Below are positions 12,201-24,865 of a stretch of 64,000 bases of DNA, piece by piece; position 1 is the stretch's first letter; every line of letters begins with the position of its first letter. Under the pieces are notes generated by a model. It had not been told where the DNA came from. It made no database searches and saw only the letters and a list, made by a program, of their open reading frames with translations. Source of the stretch: Aurifilum marmelostoma (Eukaryota > Ascomycota > Sordariomycetes > Diaporthales > Cryphonectriaceae); contig JAMXSV010000026.1 in assembly GCA_027559495.1 (NCBI GenBank), forward strand, positions 1,550,001-1,614,000, written 5' to 3'. The position numbers were made by a program, and so were the translations under genes.

Positions 12201-15146
12201 CTCGTCAGTGCCATAGGAATGAATAAACCGTGTATGTAGCGTCTCTCCTGCTGTGCAAATTTGATGATCGTCGCATCCAGGTAGGTGAGAAAACAAAAGC
12301 CCACGAACCAAGGAAAAGAGAGACCAGGCCGGTAACAATGACGGGCGTTGGATTCGGGGTGAGTCATCCTGACCGCGGCAAGGAACCCAAGACAATCAAA
12401 ATGGGGTCTCCACGTTCTTTGAGTCACCAACGGGCAAGCTAGCGAGATTGAACGAGATAGATTCTGGGAATGGTCTCAGGCTGCCAGGGTTTGGACCTGT
12501 CTGCTCACGCCCTTTGTCATTGAGGACTGGTGCATCGGATCAGAGCAGGGTTGGGCGGGGGGCTGAAGACGAGGGGCAGGTCATCTGCCCAGATCGGAGC
12601 TCGGGGTGGGCCCCGTGCGGAATGATTCGCTCTTTCTGGGATTTTTTTTCTGTCTTCTTACTATGAGAAGGAAGGCCCAGAGGGTGCCTGCAAAGCTTAG
12701 CCCGACAGAGACAGAGAGAAGGGGCGTCTGCCTGGTTTCCCCACCGCCCCTTCCTTGCCGAGCTCCGTCAGAGCTGGGAGACAGGCTCGGAACCGGGAAT
12801 CAGGGGGAGAGCGGAATCCCGGCCGGCGAGAACCGGAACAGCCCGAGTCTCGAATCCGGTCAGGCGACAGCCTTTCTCCATGCTGCGATTCGCCAATTGA
12901 TAATTTTCAGGATCACAACCTAGACAGTCTACTTTACAGCAGGAACTCACAGCCTCGCCAAAGAGGCTCTATCTACGAGTCCGGGTTCATACCGCGCCGG
13001 TTCTTCCCTATTATCGCAGGCCAGGTGACCTTGAAGCGGTGCGGGAGCACATTTGCGGTATGTTCTGAGTCCTGCGACATGCCGCAAAAGACTCATCGTG
13101 CTGATGTGACTGACCAAAATTCTACTCGAAAGATACTTGTTGTTAACCTCTGTAGACAAAGTTCAGATATGGACGCGAAAAGGAGGGGTGCTTCGTCGTC
13201 GTGACGTGGATCTCTTTACTCCGAAGGCTCCGGAGTTGCTGACGTCAACCGTGATGGCCCTTTCGCCTGGGGTACACACCACTTTAACCATGAGCACAAC
13301 TCTAAATGATCAAATGGATAAAATCAAGAGATGCACCCTACGGCACGTTCTTGGCGCGGATGCCTACACTCCCCATCTTATCAATGGCAACGTACTTATT
13401 CCAGAAGCCAAGAAGAGGGGGTGGGTCGGCACCTCGTGCGAAACACGCGTACAGACATGATGCGATTACGTGGTGCGGTGAGAGCCCATCGCTCACTTGA
13501 GTTGGCCCGCTTCGCAGACAACATCGTGGCACTAGAACTTTTTTAACCATAAGTTGGGAAGATAAAGATGCCAAGACTGTGCAGTTGGAGTCCCTCAGTC
13601 GACACTTTCGAGATCGGCTGCGCGTCGGTCTCGCCTGATGACATGCGTTGACAGCCGGATCGAGGGGCCGGGGGAGAGGGCCTCGTCACCCTAGGGCTGC
13701 ACCACCAAAAGTCCAGCAGCGTACGCGTCTGTCCCTCTGGTAGATCGAGATAAGGTAGCACCTCTGAAAGTCTTGGAAGACCTGGTTTATCATGAGCTGG
13801 TTTTCATATATCTATATACACCTATCTCAACCAATCTCATGTTCGTGCAAGTAAAGAAAAAGGGGAAAAAAATTTCAAAGAGAAAATAAAGAGGAAAACG
13901 GAGTAGTAGGATACAGAATACTTGTGTCCTGCGACGACCCAGCAGGGCGGTCCATTTCTCGAGCTAAAAGCGGCCCGTTGGTGAAACCAAGCCTAAAAAG
14001 TGGGGCACGTGTTTCCCCAAGTGCTGGTGATACTCCCTACTTCTTATAAGACGGGCTCGTCTGAAGATACATAATATGCTTGCTGCATGTGGTAGCAGCA
14101 TCTATATGCCTGCAATGAGAGGAGAGCCGCTAAAAAACGGAGGAATGACAAATATTGCCCAGCCTCAGAGTAAGTTAGGGCTAAGCAGACTGGTCATCCA
14201 TTGTGCTTCTTTTGGCTGACTGCAGAGGAGCAGGGCAGGAAACAGAATCTTGTCACTCCACCACGCGCAGAGGATTGCAAATTGCCAAGTTTCACAAACA
14301 GCGAATAAATAACTGATGCTAAAATACATTCCTTTATTGAGTTCAGTGCACCTCGTGCTTCCATGAGGTCATTTGTGTCCATATCGTCCAAAGATTGCAA
14401 ATGACAAGGAATTGGCTTTGCTGCGAGATGCTTTGCACCCAAGGAGCATTGCATTCAACAATATGCACACAGCACAGACCCAGATTTTTCGTCTGTACAA
14501 AATCCCTGGAACAGTTGAGTACCTGAAAAGGCGATCTATATCCAGGGCTTTCAAACCATTGGCAGTTCTTTATAGAAAGGCTTCGAAAGCCAAGTGCCGT
14601 TCTTTCTATCTATTCAAGGTTTGATTAAACATCCAAGGCAGGGACATTGCCCAAGAATTTGAACGAGTTGCACATCATTTGCCTATAGTGTGACTGTCTC
14701 TCAGAGAGAGTGTGTAAGCTCTGTAGTATCCGTTCACACAAGGTTATGAGATTAGAAGCAGAGAGTGCCACAAACAATCTTTGATTTACAACACAGGACT
14801 GTTTCAGTGTGGAAATGGTCATGATTCCGCCTAGTAAATGAGCATATATGCCCAGTGATTATTGCACTTCATGCTGCCATGCCTAGATTGGATGACCTGC
14901 ATCAGCTTCACGGCCTCGCCGGAAATCGTGATTGCAGATTTGTTAATGATGATGGCCACATTAGCTTGCAACCGCTGCCCAATGCACATGCAAATGACCG
15001 CCTCTCCCACAACAGTACACGTTCCACACTACTTTAATGAAACGTGTCCCACTTGTTGAGCTGATGCAGATCCCGGGGTGTTTTGTACACAAGAGAATAG
15101 ATTGACCTCTCTATGCCTCGCATTGGCACTACACACGGCTATAGCC
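9264..15146. other. Long gene-free stretch: bZIP leader and promoter, then low-complexity DNA
   Basis: From 9264 to about 10400 the minus strand is C/T-rich, typical of a fungal promoter and 5' leader for the bZIP gene. About 10400-14160 has no frame with recognisable protein character. It contains CT- or AG-rich patches, including at about 12085-12110, 13850-13910 and 11790-11820. About 14180-15060 is AT-richer and mildly repetitive, with many TG/CA steps. Frames at 11427-11993 (-), 11858-12430 (-) and 12755-13204 (+) were considered and not supported. Confidence 0.45.
9383..9409 (-). other. Possible upstream ORF of the bZIP gene (MGYNPIIS)
   Basis: On the minus strand an ATG at 9409 opens an eight-codon frame that stops at TAG (9383-9385), about 120 nt before the bZIP ATG. 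No other ATG lies between its stop and the bZIP start. Whether this part is in the mRNA is not known from sequence. Confidence 0.3.
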
Positions 15147-15836
15147 TCATATGAAGCCCATAGCCTCCCTTTGCGCCTTGCGCTCGGCCACCCTCCTCTT
15201 GAAACGCACCTCGGCCCGTCTCCTCTCACCACCATCAATCTTACGCCCTCTCTTCTCCTCCCACATGCCCTCTGCAGCCGCAACTATGGCGGCCTTTGCA
15301 CCCCTCATCGGCAGAGCGTATGGTCCGGCAACGCCAGTTCCCTGCACGACATACCCATCCACCTTCACCTTGTCCTTCGCGGGAACGTCCTCTACGTTCT
15401 TATCGAGTGGTATGTTGACGACGCGACGGACCACATCGAGCGGTCCGGTCTCGATCTCCTCGACCGCGAGCTTCGCCTTCCCGTCCTGCACGTGCTTGAT
15501 GTCACCGCCCGGCCCAAACCGGCCCAGCTTGTAGTTTTCCCTCCAGTGTATCAGGTACCGCCGTGTTCTCGGTGGCTCTATGCCGAGCTCCTTGAGCTGT
15601 GGTGATGTGAGAGAGAAGAGAGCTTCCCAGGTAGGGAATTTGGCCGTGTGCTGGCTCAGACCGCGGCCGATCAGCTTGAGAAAGGTTGCGACGTCGGGGA
15701 CGAACGGAATCGGCGCGGGTATTACTGGCACTTGCTGTGCCGGCCTGTGCGCGCATCGGACCTGCAGTGGTGGCTGGGAGGCGGCAGTTGGTCGAGAGAG
15801 CAGGCTGAACGCCGACTGCAGTCGTGATGGCTTCAT
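15147..15836 (-). CDS. FYV4: Mitochondrial small ribosomal subunit protein mS41 (IGR motif)
   Basis: Single exon, 229 aa. The ATG at 15836 is preferred because it begins an Arg/Ser/Leu-rich, acid-free presequence (MKPSRLQSAFSLLSR...) typical of mitochondrial import; the frame extends further upstream but without such features. Residues about 49-105 carry the IGR protein motif: TFLKLIGRGLSQH (IGR at 56-58), a FPTWEALFSLTS helix, then LGIEPPRTRRYLIHWRENYKLG. This domain defines yeast Fyv4, now named mS41 of the mitochondrial small subunit. The C-terminus is rich in Lys/Arg and ends in a basic helix, as expected of an rRNA-contacting protein. It is divergently transcribed from the SHPRH-like gene. 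Confident on family; length agrees with fungal homologues as I recall them. Confidence 0.9.
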   Translation of the reverse strand: MKPSRLQSAFSLLSRPTAASQPPLQVRCAHRPAQQVPVIPAPIPFVPDVATFLKLIGRGLSQHTAKFPTWEALFSLTSPQLKELGIEPPRTRRYLIHWRENYKLGRFGPGGDIKHVQDGKAKLAVEEIETGPLDVVRRVVNIPLDKNVEDVPAKDKVKVDGYVVQGTGVAGPYALPMRGAKAAIVAAAEGMWEEKRGRKIDGGERRRAEVRFKRRVAERKAQREAMGFI

Positions 15837-16472
15837 AGCGCGCGTTGTTCCGGCGGAGGAGGAAGCTGGTCTATGGCAAGTCGCCTCTGAGCCGATGCGA
15901 AAGAGTTGTCTCGGGTCGACTAGGTGCACAGATATTTCTAGTTCACCAGGCGACAAGCACACCACAAAGGGAGGCGAAGTGGTTGCTGTCGTATGGTTGC
16001 TGCGTGCTGATGTTGGTGCGCTGCGCCAGGTTGTGGCCGACGACGTGAAGTGAACGTCGAACAAAAAAAGACAAGAGGAAAAAACGCTAGTCGGTTCTGA
16101 GTCTAGGTGGTCCGTGCTTTGCAAGGCACTGTACATGAAAATAAGTCAGCCAACCGTCAGCGCAGTTTTGGCACTGTATGGACCAGCCAATCGGAGGGAG
16201 TCAGTCTCATTGGTCCGAAAGTCTTGACCACCGCCCCCCCCGGACTTACACGCGCATATGGCAACCTCGAGGCGACTTTGCCCTTTCCCTCCCACCCTCC
16301 TCCTTCTCTTCCTTCTGTTACACTACTCCAACCCTCTCCTTCCTCCTTCTCGCTTGCAACACTCTTCCACCCACCAACCCCCTAAATCCAACACCACCGT
16401 GCGTCATAATCAAGTCTGCCGATACTGCATCTCATGAAGACATCTTTGGTCTAATCAGTCCCACATATCAAC
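15837..16472. promoter_or_regulatory. Divergent promoter between mS41 and the SHPRH-like gene, with two CCAAT boxes
   Basis: The 636-bp interval separates two outward-facing start codons. It contains CCAAT on the plus strand (16187-16191, followed by CGG) and ATTGG, its complement, at 16209-16213. Two such boxes about 20 bp apart are the classical site type for the fungal CCAAT-binding (Hap) complex. Plus-strand C/T-rich tracts at about 16275-16380 resemble a leader or initiation region for the rightward gene. Actual use is inferred. Confidence 0.5.
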
Positions 16473-19400
16473 ATGGTTGGACGCAAGGTTTCTGGGGTCC
16501 AACGCACACACGTAGGGATCGCTGCGTTTACTATCGACAAAGATGGTGTGTTGCCATACCCAAAACAAGAGACCCGAAACACTGACCCGTTATTTCCAGA
16601 TCCTATCCCAGACTTCGCGCTGGAATTCTTTCGACGCCAACAGGCCAAGGACGATGAGCGTCCGGCCAAACGTCAAAAGGTTGAGTCTGAGGGACAGCAG
16701 GTGGATTGCGTGACCATCATACGAGAGCAGCTGGTCATCCAGAGACCCAGGGATGAAGCTGCCATCGGCGCTTGCCAATTCATATTGAGCGATGTCCATA
16801 ACCTGGTCCACTTTGAGCTGGGCGATGTGGTCAATGTTGAAGATGATGCAGACAACGCCAAGTCTCATTTGCTAACCATCTCCACGCGTTCATCATTGAA
16901 GGACGACGGCCTCTCCATGACCTTTCCACTGGACCCAGAGAATGTATCGGCCCGGCTAGCTGCAATCCTTAAAGCCAGAAAACATTGCTGGTCAAACCCG
17001 GATGTCGAGGAAGCCATTTGGATCTCTGCGGATGCCACGTTTCAAGCTGATGGTGCTCGCACAAGAATGACCCTTTCATTCCAGGTCAGATGGAATGTCA
17101 GCACCACTACTCGGGCAGCCACTTTTTCACCACAGTTATACAAGTTCCGCAACAGCATGCTGTCAATGGCTTTTCCAGATATATTCGGCGTGGTCGCAGA
17201 GAACACGCCAGAACAATCCTGCGCCCCTGGAGCATTTTACGAAGCAGCACATGTCCCCGACCCGGCGGACACACCTCCCGAAGACGCCGAAATCCCAGGG
17301 CTGGCAGCTCAGCTCTACCCTTTCCAGCGTCGAGCCGTCAAGTGGATGTTGCGTCGGGAGGGTATTGAATGGACCATGGACGGCAACGGCAGGGCCATCA
17401 CCAAGGAGGTTGGCCACCCTCACTTCGATGCTCCAAGTCAATTCATCGAAACTAGCGACGCCAATGGGCAGAGGTGCTTCGTCAGCGCACTACTGGGTAA
17501 AGTCACAAAAGACTATGAGGTCTTTCGCGATCTGGAGCAGAATTTCAAGGGAGGCATCCTATCTGAAGAGATGGGGCTCGGAAAGACGGTCGAGATGCTG
17601 GCACTATTTTGCCTCCATCGCATGCCCCCTGGTACAGCGGACACCTTTGACAGCTACGAGGGCTTCCCCATAAGGCCAGCGCCTGGAACCTTGATCGTCG
17701 CCCCGTCGCCTCTAAGAGACCAATGGATCTCAGAGCTTACAAAACATGCACCAGGCCTTCATGTCATGCTTTACACTGGTCTCAGCCAATCGGCTCGCGA
17801 GTCGGCGGACAAGACAGACGCGCTCGTCGAGAAGCTGGCTAGTCAAGACGTCGTCATCACCACTGTGAGATTGCTCATATCTAATACTACCCTTCAACCT
17901 AGACTGATACTTTTTTTAATTACAACAGTATAACATCTTGACGTCGGAGCTTGCTTATGCAATGGAAGAGCCTGATCGGGCGAGGCGAGCGCCACGGAAA
18001 TACTACCGGCCAACGAGCCCCCTGACGCGGCTCTGCTGGTGGCGCGTGTGCATGGACGAGGCTCAGATGATCGAGAGCGGCGTTTCAAAGTCTGCCACTC
18101 TTGCAAGACTTATTCCTCGAATAAATGCGTGGGGCATCACAGGCACGCCCGTAAAAGATTCGGTGGAGGACCTCCGAGGCTTATTACTGTTTTTGCGATA
18201 CCAACCCTTCGCATCCAACCTTCCGGCCTGGAGTACCTTGATCCGGTATCACAAAGATGGCTTTAAACGGTTGTTTAACCAGCTCGCCCTACGTCACTCG
18301 AAACGACTCGTCAGACATGAGATCTACATCCCGGCCCAGAAGCGCTATGTGATCACCATGCCATTTACTGCGGTCGAAGAGCAGCACTACCAAAACCTAT
18401 TCAAGCAAGTCGTTGAGGCCTGCGGCCTTGGTGTGGACGGCGAGCCCCTGGGCGATGACTGGGACCCCGACGACCCGAGCGTGTTGGAAGCGATGAGAAC
18501 CGCCCTTGACCGCTTGCGACAGACAGCTCTGCACCCAGAAGTTGGCACGCGAAACAGAAGGGCCCTAGGCCACAGGAATGGTCCGATGCGTACCGTAGCA
18601 GAGGTTCTGGACGTGATGATTGACCAGAGCGAGGTTGCAATGCGAGCAGACCAGCGCGCATTGCTCTTGGCAAAGCTCACCAGAGGCCAACTCATGGAGA
18701 ACTCGCCGCGCGTGAAGACTGCCCTGGAGGTTTGGCAAGGGGTTCTGGATACCAGCAACGGGGCCGTCGAAGAATGCCGAAAGTACCTTCAGCGGATGAT
18801 GGATCAGGCAAAGGTGTCTCAACCGAACGCAAATCGCGATGGCAACGAGGACGAAAGCGACGACGAAGTTAACGAAATCAACACAGGTAAAGTAGGAGAC
18901 GCTCGTCGGCGCCTTCGATCGGCATTAGAAGTTCAGCATAAGGCTCTTTTCTTCTGCGCAAACGCCTATTTCCAGATCAAGTCCAATAAAGAGATGACGG
19001 ACCCAGAGTCTGACGAGTTCCATCGACTGGAGAAGCTGGAAACAGAGGGGTACGACAAGGCAAAGGCTGTTCGTCGTGAGATTCTCGAGGAGAGCCGGCG
19101 GAAGGCCCTCAAGCTCATGAAGAAGATCTCCACGTCGGCGATTCAGCAGAACTTCGCCACGATCCCTGACTACAAGACCATCGGCCACCATGGTATCGAA
19201 AGCCGTGACATGGTCGAGAGACTGGAGGTCTTGGCAGGCGAGCTCAATGACCAGGCGGAACAACTGGACGAGTGGCGAGAACACGTGATCCAGCTTTTGT
19301 TGAAACCGCTCGTTGACGAGGATGACGAGATCGAGCTAACAGGCGAGGAGTTTGAGGATTCCACCAAGCTCATGGAAGAAATCGTCGTCTACGTACAGAT

Positions 19401-21277
19401 TTTGAGGACAGCGATCGCTGATCGTGAGGCTGTCTTGACCGGCCAGATCAACGAGCTTGTCAACCACGAGGCAAAGACATCTCTGCGTCAAGCTGAAGAG
19501 GGCACTGGCCCTTATCCGGAAAAGCTGCTGGCACTGTTCCAGCTTCGCAACGAAGTCATGCCGCGATCATATCACTCACTGAGGGCTGCAGTATTCGAGC
19601 TTCGCTCTGTTAAAGTCAAAGTTCGAAGCAATATCGGTGGTCAAGGGTCAAAGCGCGCTCAGATGGAGCTGGAAATCTTGGATGAGCAGCTTCACACCAC
19701 GCAGAAACAGCTCACGGCCCAGCAGAAGGCCACACAGGCGATGAATCAGGAGCTCGACCTATTCACTGCCACAATGAATGCCCGGGTTGAATTTTATCGT
19801 CAACTGCAAGGAGTATCAGACATGTATGTCCCGTGTCTGTTTCAGTGCTTCTCGAGGTCCATGTGTCCTGGGGAATGCATCGAGCATGTTGATTGTTGAT
19901 GACTCCTCCACCACGTCGAGAGCCGAAATTGCTGACACATGACCGCACAGGGTCGCTCCATACGAAGGCTCAACGAATGAGGTTGAGGAGAGGCAGCTTA
20001 TGGTCTACGAAGCGACACTGACTAGAAAACTGGACTCATCCCAGTCGAAGCACCGATACCTCCTCCACCTGAAAGACATGGATGCTACTGATGGCGAGTC
20101 GCGGATGTGTATCATATGCCGCGAGAACTTTACGATCGGCGTTCTTACTGTTTGTGGTCACCAGTTCTGCAAAGAATGCATCACCTTGTGGTTCAAGGCA
20201 AATCACAATTGCCCTGTCTGCAAGAGGCGGCTCCACGCCGCGAATCTGCACGACATCACACTCAAGCCACAGGAACTCAAAGTTCATGCCGATGAGACTC
20301 CAGGGCAGGGTGCGTCACTTAAAAGGACCAACGAGGACAGCACCGCGGCAGATACGACACCCAAGAAGTCCATGATCTACACTGAGTTCAGTAGCGATAA
20401 ACTCGCCGACATCCGCAACATTGACCTCAATGGGCCTGCGTTCACCACAAAGGTGGACAATCTTGTGAGGCACCTGCTATGGCTGCGCGACAATGACCCA
20501 GGCGCCAAATCGATCATCTTCTCGCAGTATGCGGATTTCTTGATGGTGCTTGGACTGGCATTTTCACGCTATCGGATTGGATTTACTTCATTTGACCGGC
20601 CCAATGGCATTACGAACTTCAAAGAAGACCCTGCGATCGAGTGCTTCCTCCTGCATGCGCGCGCACATTCCTCGGGGTTGAATCTTGTGAACGCATCGGT
20701 ATGTTGAGAGCGTACCCCAAATCCTGGCTTATACATTGATGCTACTCGTCCTCTTCTCCCCTGGACATGCTCATTAGACTGACCATAATAGCATGTTTTT
20801 CTATGTGAGCCACTCATCAACACAGCCCTCGAACTCCAAGCCATTGCACGCGTTCACCGAATAGGCCAAGAACAAGAGACCACCGTGTGGCTTTACATAG
20901 TCGACGGCACAGTCGAAGAGTCTATCTACAGGCTCTCGGTACGACGTCGCATGGCGCACATAACCGATCAAACCCGCAGGAAGGTCGATAAGAAGGGTAA
21001 ATCCACGGCCGATGACACCGACGAGCTTGCGGACGAGGAGTTCGAGGCCGCCAACTCTATGGAGCTCGAGCACGCGAGCTTATCGAAGCTAATGGGCCGT
21101 AGCAAAGCCCAGGGTGAGGCAGTAGATAAAGGAGATTTGTGGGAGTGTCTATTTGGACACGTACGGCAGCAGCAGCAGCAGGGCAATGGCGCGGCCGACC
21201 AAGCAAGACCCAAGAATCCGGGCCTAGTGGTCAGGAGATTCTTGACTGCTGAGGCTGCGGACCGGAGGAGGGAATGA
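16473..21277 (+). CDS. SHPRH/Irc20-type SNF2 helicase with RING E3 ligase domain (about 1506 aa)
   Basis: Four exons: 16473-17864, 17929-19823, 19951-20698 and 20792-21277. Introns of 64, 127 and 93 nt all have GT..AG ends and in-frame joins. SNF2 motif I is EEMGLGKT (Lys about residue 371); motif Ia LIVAPSPLRDQW; motif II DEAQ (about 507-510); motif III WGITGTP. A long, mostly helical and coiled-coil insert (about 600-1090) precedes a C3HC4 RING (CIICRENF...CGHQFC..C...CPVC, about 1149-1190). Helicase C-terminal motifs follow: IIFSQYADFL, and VI as IARVHRIGQEQ. This split Snf2-RING-HelC order is that of SHPRH and yeast Irc20, ubiquitin ligases/translocases linked to DNA damage and recombination. 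Nuclear by analogy. A 54-nt in-frame segment at 16546-16599 could be an extra intron. Family certain; exact orthology not tested. Confidence 0.93.
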
Positions 21278-21833
21278 TACTGCTCCTCCGGGAAATTCGA
21301 AGCATTGGATTCTGCCACCGAGGTGGACTGATAACATGGTGATGATTCGACAATTTTTCTTCTTCTTCTTTCCCTTTCTAGGAGCGCGGAGTTAGGGTTC
21401 GAGATAGATACCATTGCCAGAGAACAGTTGCTGATTTCATAGAACACAAGATGCAAAGAGGTCGCACAGGCCTACTCTAGAATCTGCTTCAGGACTGTGA
21501 AACATGCAATCCCATCCTCCTGACACCCAAGGCTTTTAGGGCCGTATATTTCATGTCATGTTTTGATGAACTCAGGAAATTTGAGAATATGAAGATTTCC
21601 ATTGTGAACTTTCCGTCTTTTTTGGCTCAATCTATGCAATGTCCTTTAGAACCAAAAAGGCACACTGTGCTGCGGCCCCCCCCCCCCCCGGGGGCCCCCC
21701 AGAACGCCATGCTTCATAATCAATCTTCTTTATAATTTTTTTTCCGTGCGAAGAGCATCCTTTCTGAAATAGCATGTATATATCATATATACACACAGCC
21801 TCCCATACCATAGCTCGGGGGCCTACATATGTT
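21278..21833. other. Convergent intergenic region with C14-G5-C6 tract
   Basis: Holds the two 3' UTRs of the converging SHPRH-like (+) and recyclin-1 (-) genes. At 21676-21700 there is a run of 14 C, 5 G and 6 C, self-complementary in part and a likely sequencing or assembly trouble spot. No gene seen. Confidence 0.6.
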
Positions 21834-24800
21834 TCACATCACACTACACTCCAGACCATACATGGCCCTCTCGACGTCCCTCTTCACCTGATACCAGTCA
21901 GCCCTCCGCTCAGCGAACTCATAGACCTCCTCGGCGCGAAAGATGCCGCCGAAGCGGTCCCCGTCGGCGATAATGGTTGCCATGTCCTTTGAGTGGCGAG
22001 GATCGATGAGGTAGATCTGGCTGAGCTCGCGCAGGGCGCGGAAATAGGCGAGCAGGTCAGGATTCTTGAGGGTTTGGATGTACTCAAAGTACAGCGTCAT
22101 GTCGGCGATGAGCTTGATGGCGCCGTCGGTCGAGATGCGCTGCCGCTTGATGTGTTTGCACACGGCCGTGAACAGCCGCAGGCCGACCTCGCCGTTGAAC
22201 ACCTCCAGCATCGTCTTCTCGGTGCTGCCGACCAGCATGCCCGTGTGCGAGGATACGAGCTCCACCACGCGCCGCGCCGTCTGTGTCGGTCCCAGGTCGC
22301 CTACGTGTGCGGCATGTTTTTGGCTTCCCAAGGACGCAAAGCTCTGCACGCTTGCTCGCTTGTCCGGTGCGCCCAGGGCCTGGCCCTCGGGTGGTAAGGG
22401 GTTGTAGTCGGTCGGCAGTTGTGTCGTGGCGCAGATGTATTCGACCTCGTCCATCAGCACGTCGATGCCCTTGTTGAGCCCTGCCGCGACGCTCTCATCC
22501 AGCATCTGCTCGAACTTCTTCTTGGCCAGGCCAGACTGGTCCAGGAAGTCGTTGCGGTCTGCAATCTTGGGCGTGGCGAGCTGCTGCTCGAAGAATACGT
22601 CAATCATCTGCGAGATCAGGTCGCCCACGTTGACGAGCTCGATGAAGGTCACCAGGGGCGCCACGCCACTCTGGGCGCTATGTTCCGTCACTTCTCGGGC
22701 CTTGTAGCCAGACAAGTGGTCCACTGCCTTTTCGAAGCCCGGCTTGATGTGCCTGTTGCCCAGGATGCGGAGGAGGCTGACAAAGATCTGAGCGCATTGG
22801 TCGCGGGCCTCGCCGCCAGACTGCCCACCCAGGCTGATGAAGACGGCAGCGCGGCCGAGGCTGGTCTTGGCCAGATGTGTGAGCTGGAGGGCGACCTCGA
22901 TGCTGAAGAGGGTCTTGATGCCCTCGAGCCTCGAGGCCATGAGGGCGGCTTTAGCTGCGACCTCGTCGGTCGGGGCCTTCTCCGGCAGCGGCGTGGCCCT
23001 CCGCTCTGGTGATATCCCGACGGGCGTTTCTGGCGTAGAGCCTGAACCCGCCGGCCCGTCTGCCGCGGGTGCTGCTGGAGCAGACTTGGTTGACGTCGAG
23101 CCGAAGGGGGAGCTGAGCAGCTGCCCAGGCAGGGTTGGCAGCACCGTGACGGGCATCATGATGGCCTTCTTGAAGGAGCTCATGAAGTCCTTCTTGTCCA
23201 CCTGCCGGTTGAAGTTGGACATGTAGAATGACTCCACCGTGGCGTCCTGCTCGGACAGCTTTCTCTCCCAGCCACCCACCTCCTCTTCGGCCTTATTCTG
23301 GAAGAACTCGAGCTCATCTTGCAGGTAGAGATCAAGATGAGGCTCAACTACTCGGTAGGACTGCTCTCTTGCCTTTTCCTCGTGTTCCTCCTTGGCACAG
23401 GCTGGCGCGTTTAGGGACCGGGAAAATTGCAAGCACTGCTCGAAGATGCCCGAGACCGCACGCAGGTAGCACTCTATACTCCTGACCCGCGCCTCGTCGC
23501 AGATCGATGTCGTGTAGTCCATGATGACATCCTCTCGGACCTTGTCGACAAACGCCCAGAAGACCTTGTCCGGCTTCGGGAAGACCTTTCCAATGACATC
23601 GGCCTGCTCGTTGAGTTTCCTGGCCAGGGCCTCAAAAAACTGCCGCGACGGCTCCAGCGTGATCGCATCCGCGTCAGAGTACCGCAGGCAGTCAGACGGG
23701 TTGGCAATGATGGTCTTGTCCGAGAAGATGGGGTGCTTGTGGACGAACAGGTCCTCGCCGGCAGCGCTGTTCAGCGTGTCCAAGACGTGGGCGTACCGCT
23801 TCATGCGCCCTTCGACGTCCCAGACCTCGTAGCCTTGCTCGAACTCCCTGAGCACCGCACTCTCAAAGATGTTGGTCATGCGCGTCAGCTTCTCCTCCCT
23901 CTGCCTCCACCCTCCGGCCCAGTCGCTCCGTGCAAATACATGCAGGTTGGAAAGCATCTTGGCCTGGTTCTCCGGATCACGGAACACCTTGAACACGGCG
24001 GGGTCGGCATGACTCTTGGCGCGCACGAGGTCAAAGTAGAAGGGGCCCAACGCCCCGTAGATTTTGCCGTACTCCTCCCTGGCGTGGCCGCGCACGCTCT
24101 TCACGTTCCTGAGCACCTGCAGGAGGGCCTCGGAGTCTCGCAGCGGGTCCTGGGGGCTCGTAGGCGACATCTGCTGCGGCACCGGGGGGCTGCCGCCCAC
24201 GTTCAACGTCTCGAAGCCGTCACGCAGCACCGAGGCCCCAGACACAGCTCTGTCCCTGGCGCCCGGCGTCGTCGGTGGGACAACCTTGGCGGCCGAGCTG
24301 GCACGCCTCCGCCTCTCCTCCTCCCTCTCGGCATCGAAGAACACCGTTCCGCTCTGTCTCTTTGCTGCCACGGGCGGGCCGACCCCTCCCCCCTCCTCCT
24401 CCGCCTATACCACCACCCGCGGCAGCAGAGGCGGCGCGTGCTCTCGCCTCGTTGTCGGCCGCCTCCTTGCGTCTCCTCATGGCGTCCTCGAACCTCTTTC
24501 TGGCCTCGGCCTCGTTCCACAGGCCCATGCATCTTAGCCGAGCAACCCACCGCGTGTCATCGTAGACCATCTCACGCATACGGGAGGATGTGCGGGCGAA
24601 GCGGAGGAGGTCGGAAACGGGGAGATAGTCGAGGATCGTTACGAGGATCTCTACAGGAGAACAATGGCTTCTCGTCAGCGGGAGCGTACACCAAAGAGAG
24701 GAAGGAGTATCAGGGGGTTGATGGCGCAAGAGGAGAAGGAAATAGCAAGAGGCTTCAAGGCATACCGGCTGGCAGGGCGGCCTTGCTGTCAATCATCTCA

Positions 24801-24865
24801 GCCGCCCGGATGCTGTTGAGGATGCTGTTGTTCTGAGGGCCCTGAGCCCTGCTGAACCGTGACAT
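21834..24865 (-). CDS. RCY1: Recyclin-1: F-box and Sec10-like protein with CaaX end, frame broken in a G6 run
   Basis: Exon 1 is 24865-24766 (MSRFSRAQGPQNNS...) and exon 2 is 24650-21834. The 115-nt intron has donor GTATGC, branch CTGAC and acceptor TAG. Residues about 34-75 form an F-box (EILVTILDYLPVSDLLRFAR..SRMR). The rest is a long helical exocyst Sec10-like region. The protein ends CSVM, a CaaX farnesylation box like that of yeast Rcy1, which acts in early-endosome-to-Golgi recycling. The F-box frame and the downstream 845-codon frame differ by one. The shift must lie between 24371 and about 24405, where the minus strand carries a G6 run (24388-24393). The downstream frame has a TAG at 24405-24407, so it cannot start further up. 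Without one G the two exons total 2916 nt, or 971 aa. A 46-nt intron could also restore the frame, but it lacks a branch site. Confidence 0.9.

Noticed and set aside
24371..24420. 46-nt intron in recyclin-1 instead of a frameshift
   Set aside because: GTATAG...GCAG restores the frame, but there is no branch site and it is very short and G-rich; kept only as an alternative.
23427..24836. 469-codon plus-strand frame
   Set aside because: It lies antisense to recyclin-1 and has Arg/His-rich shadow composition without domains.
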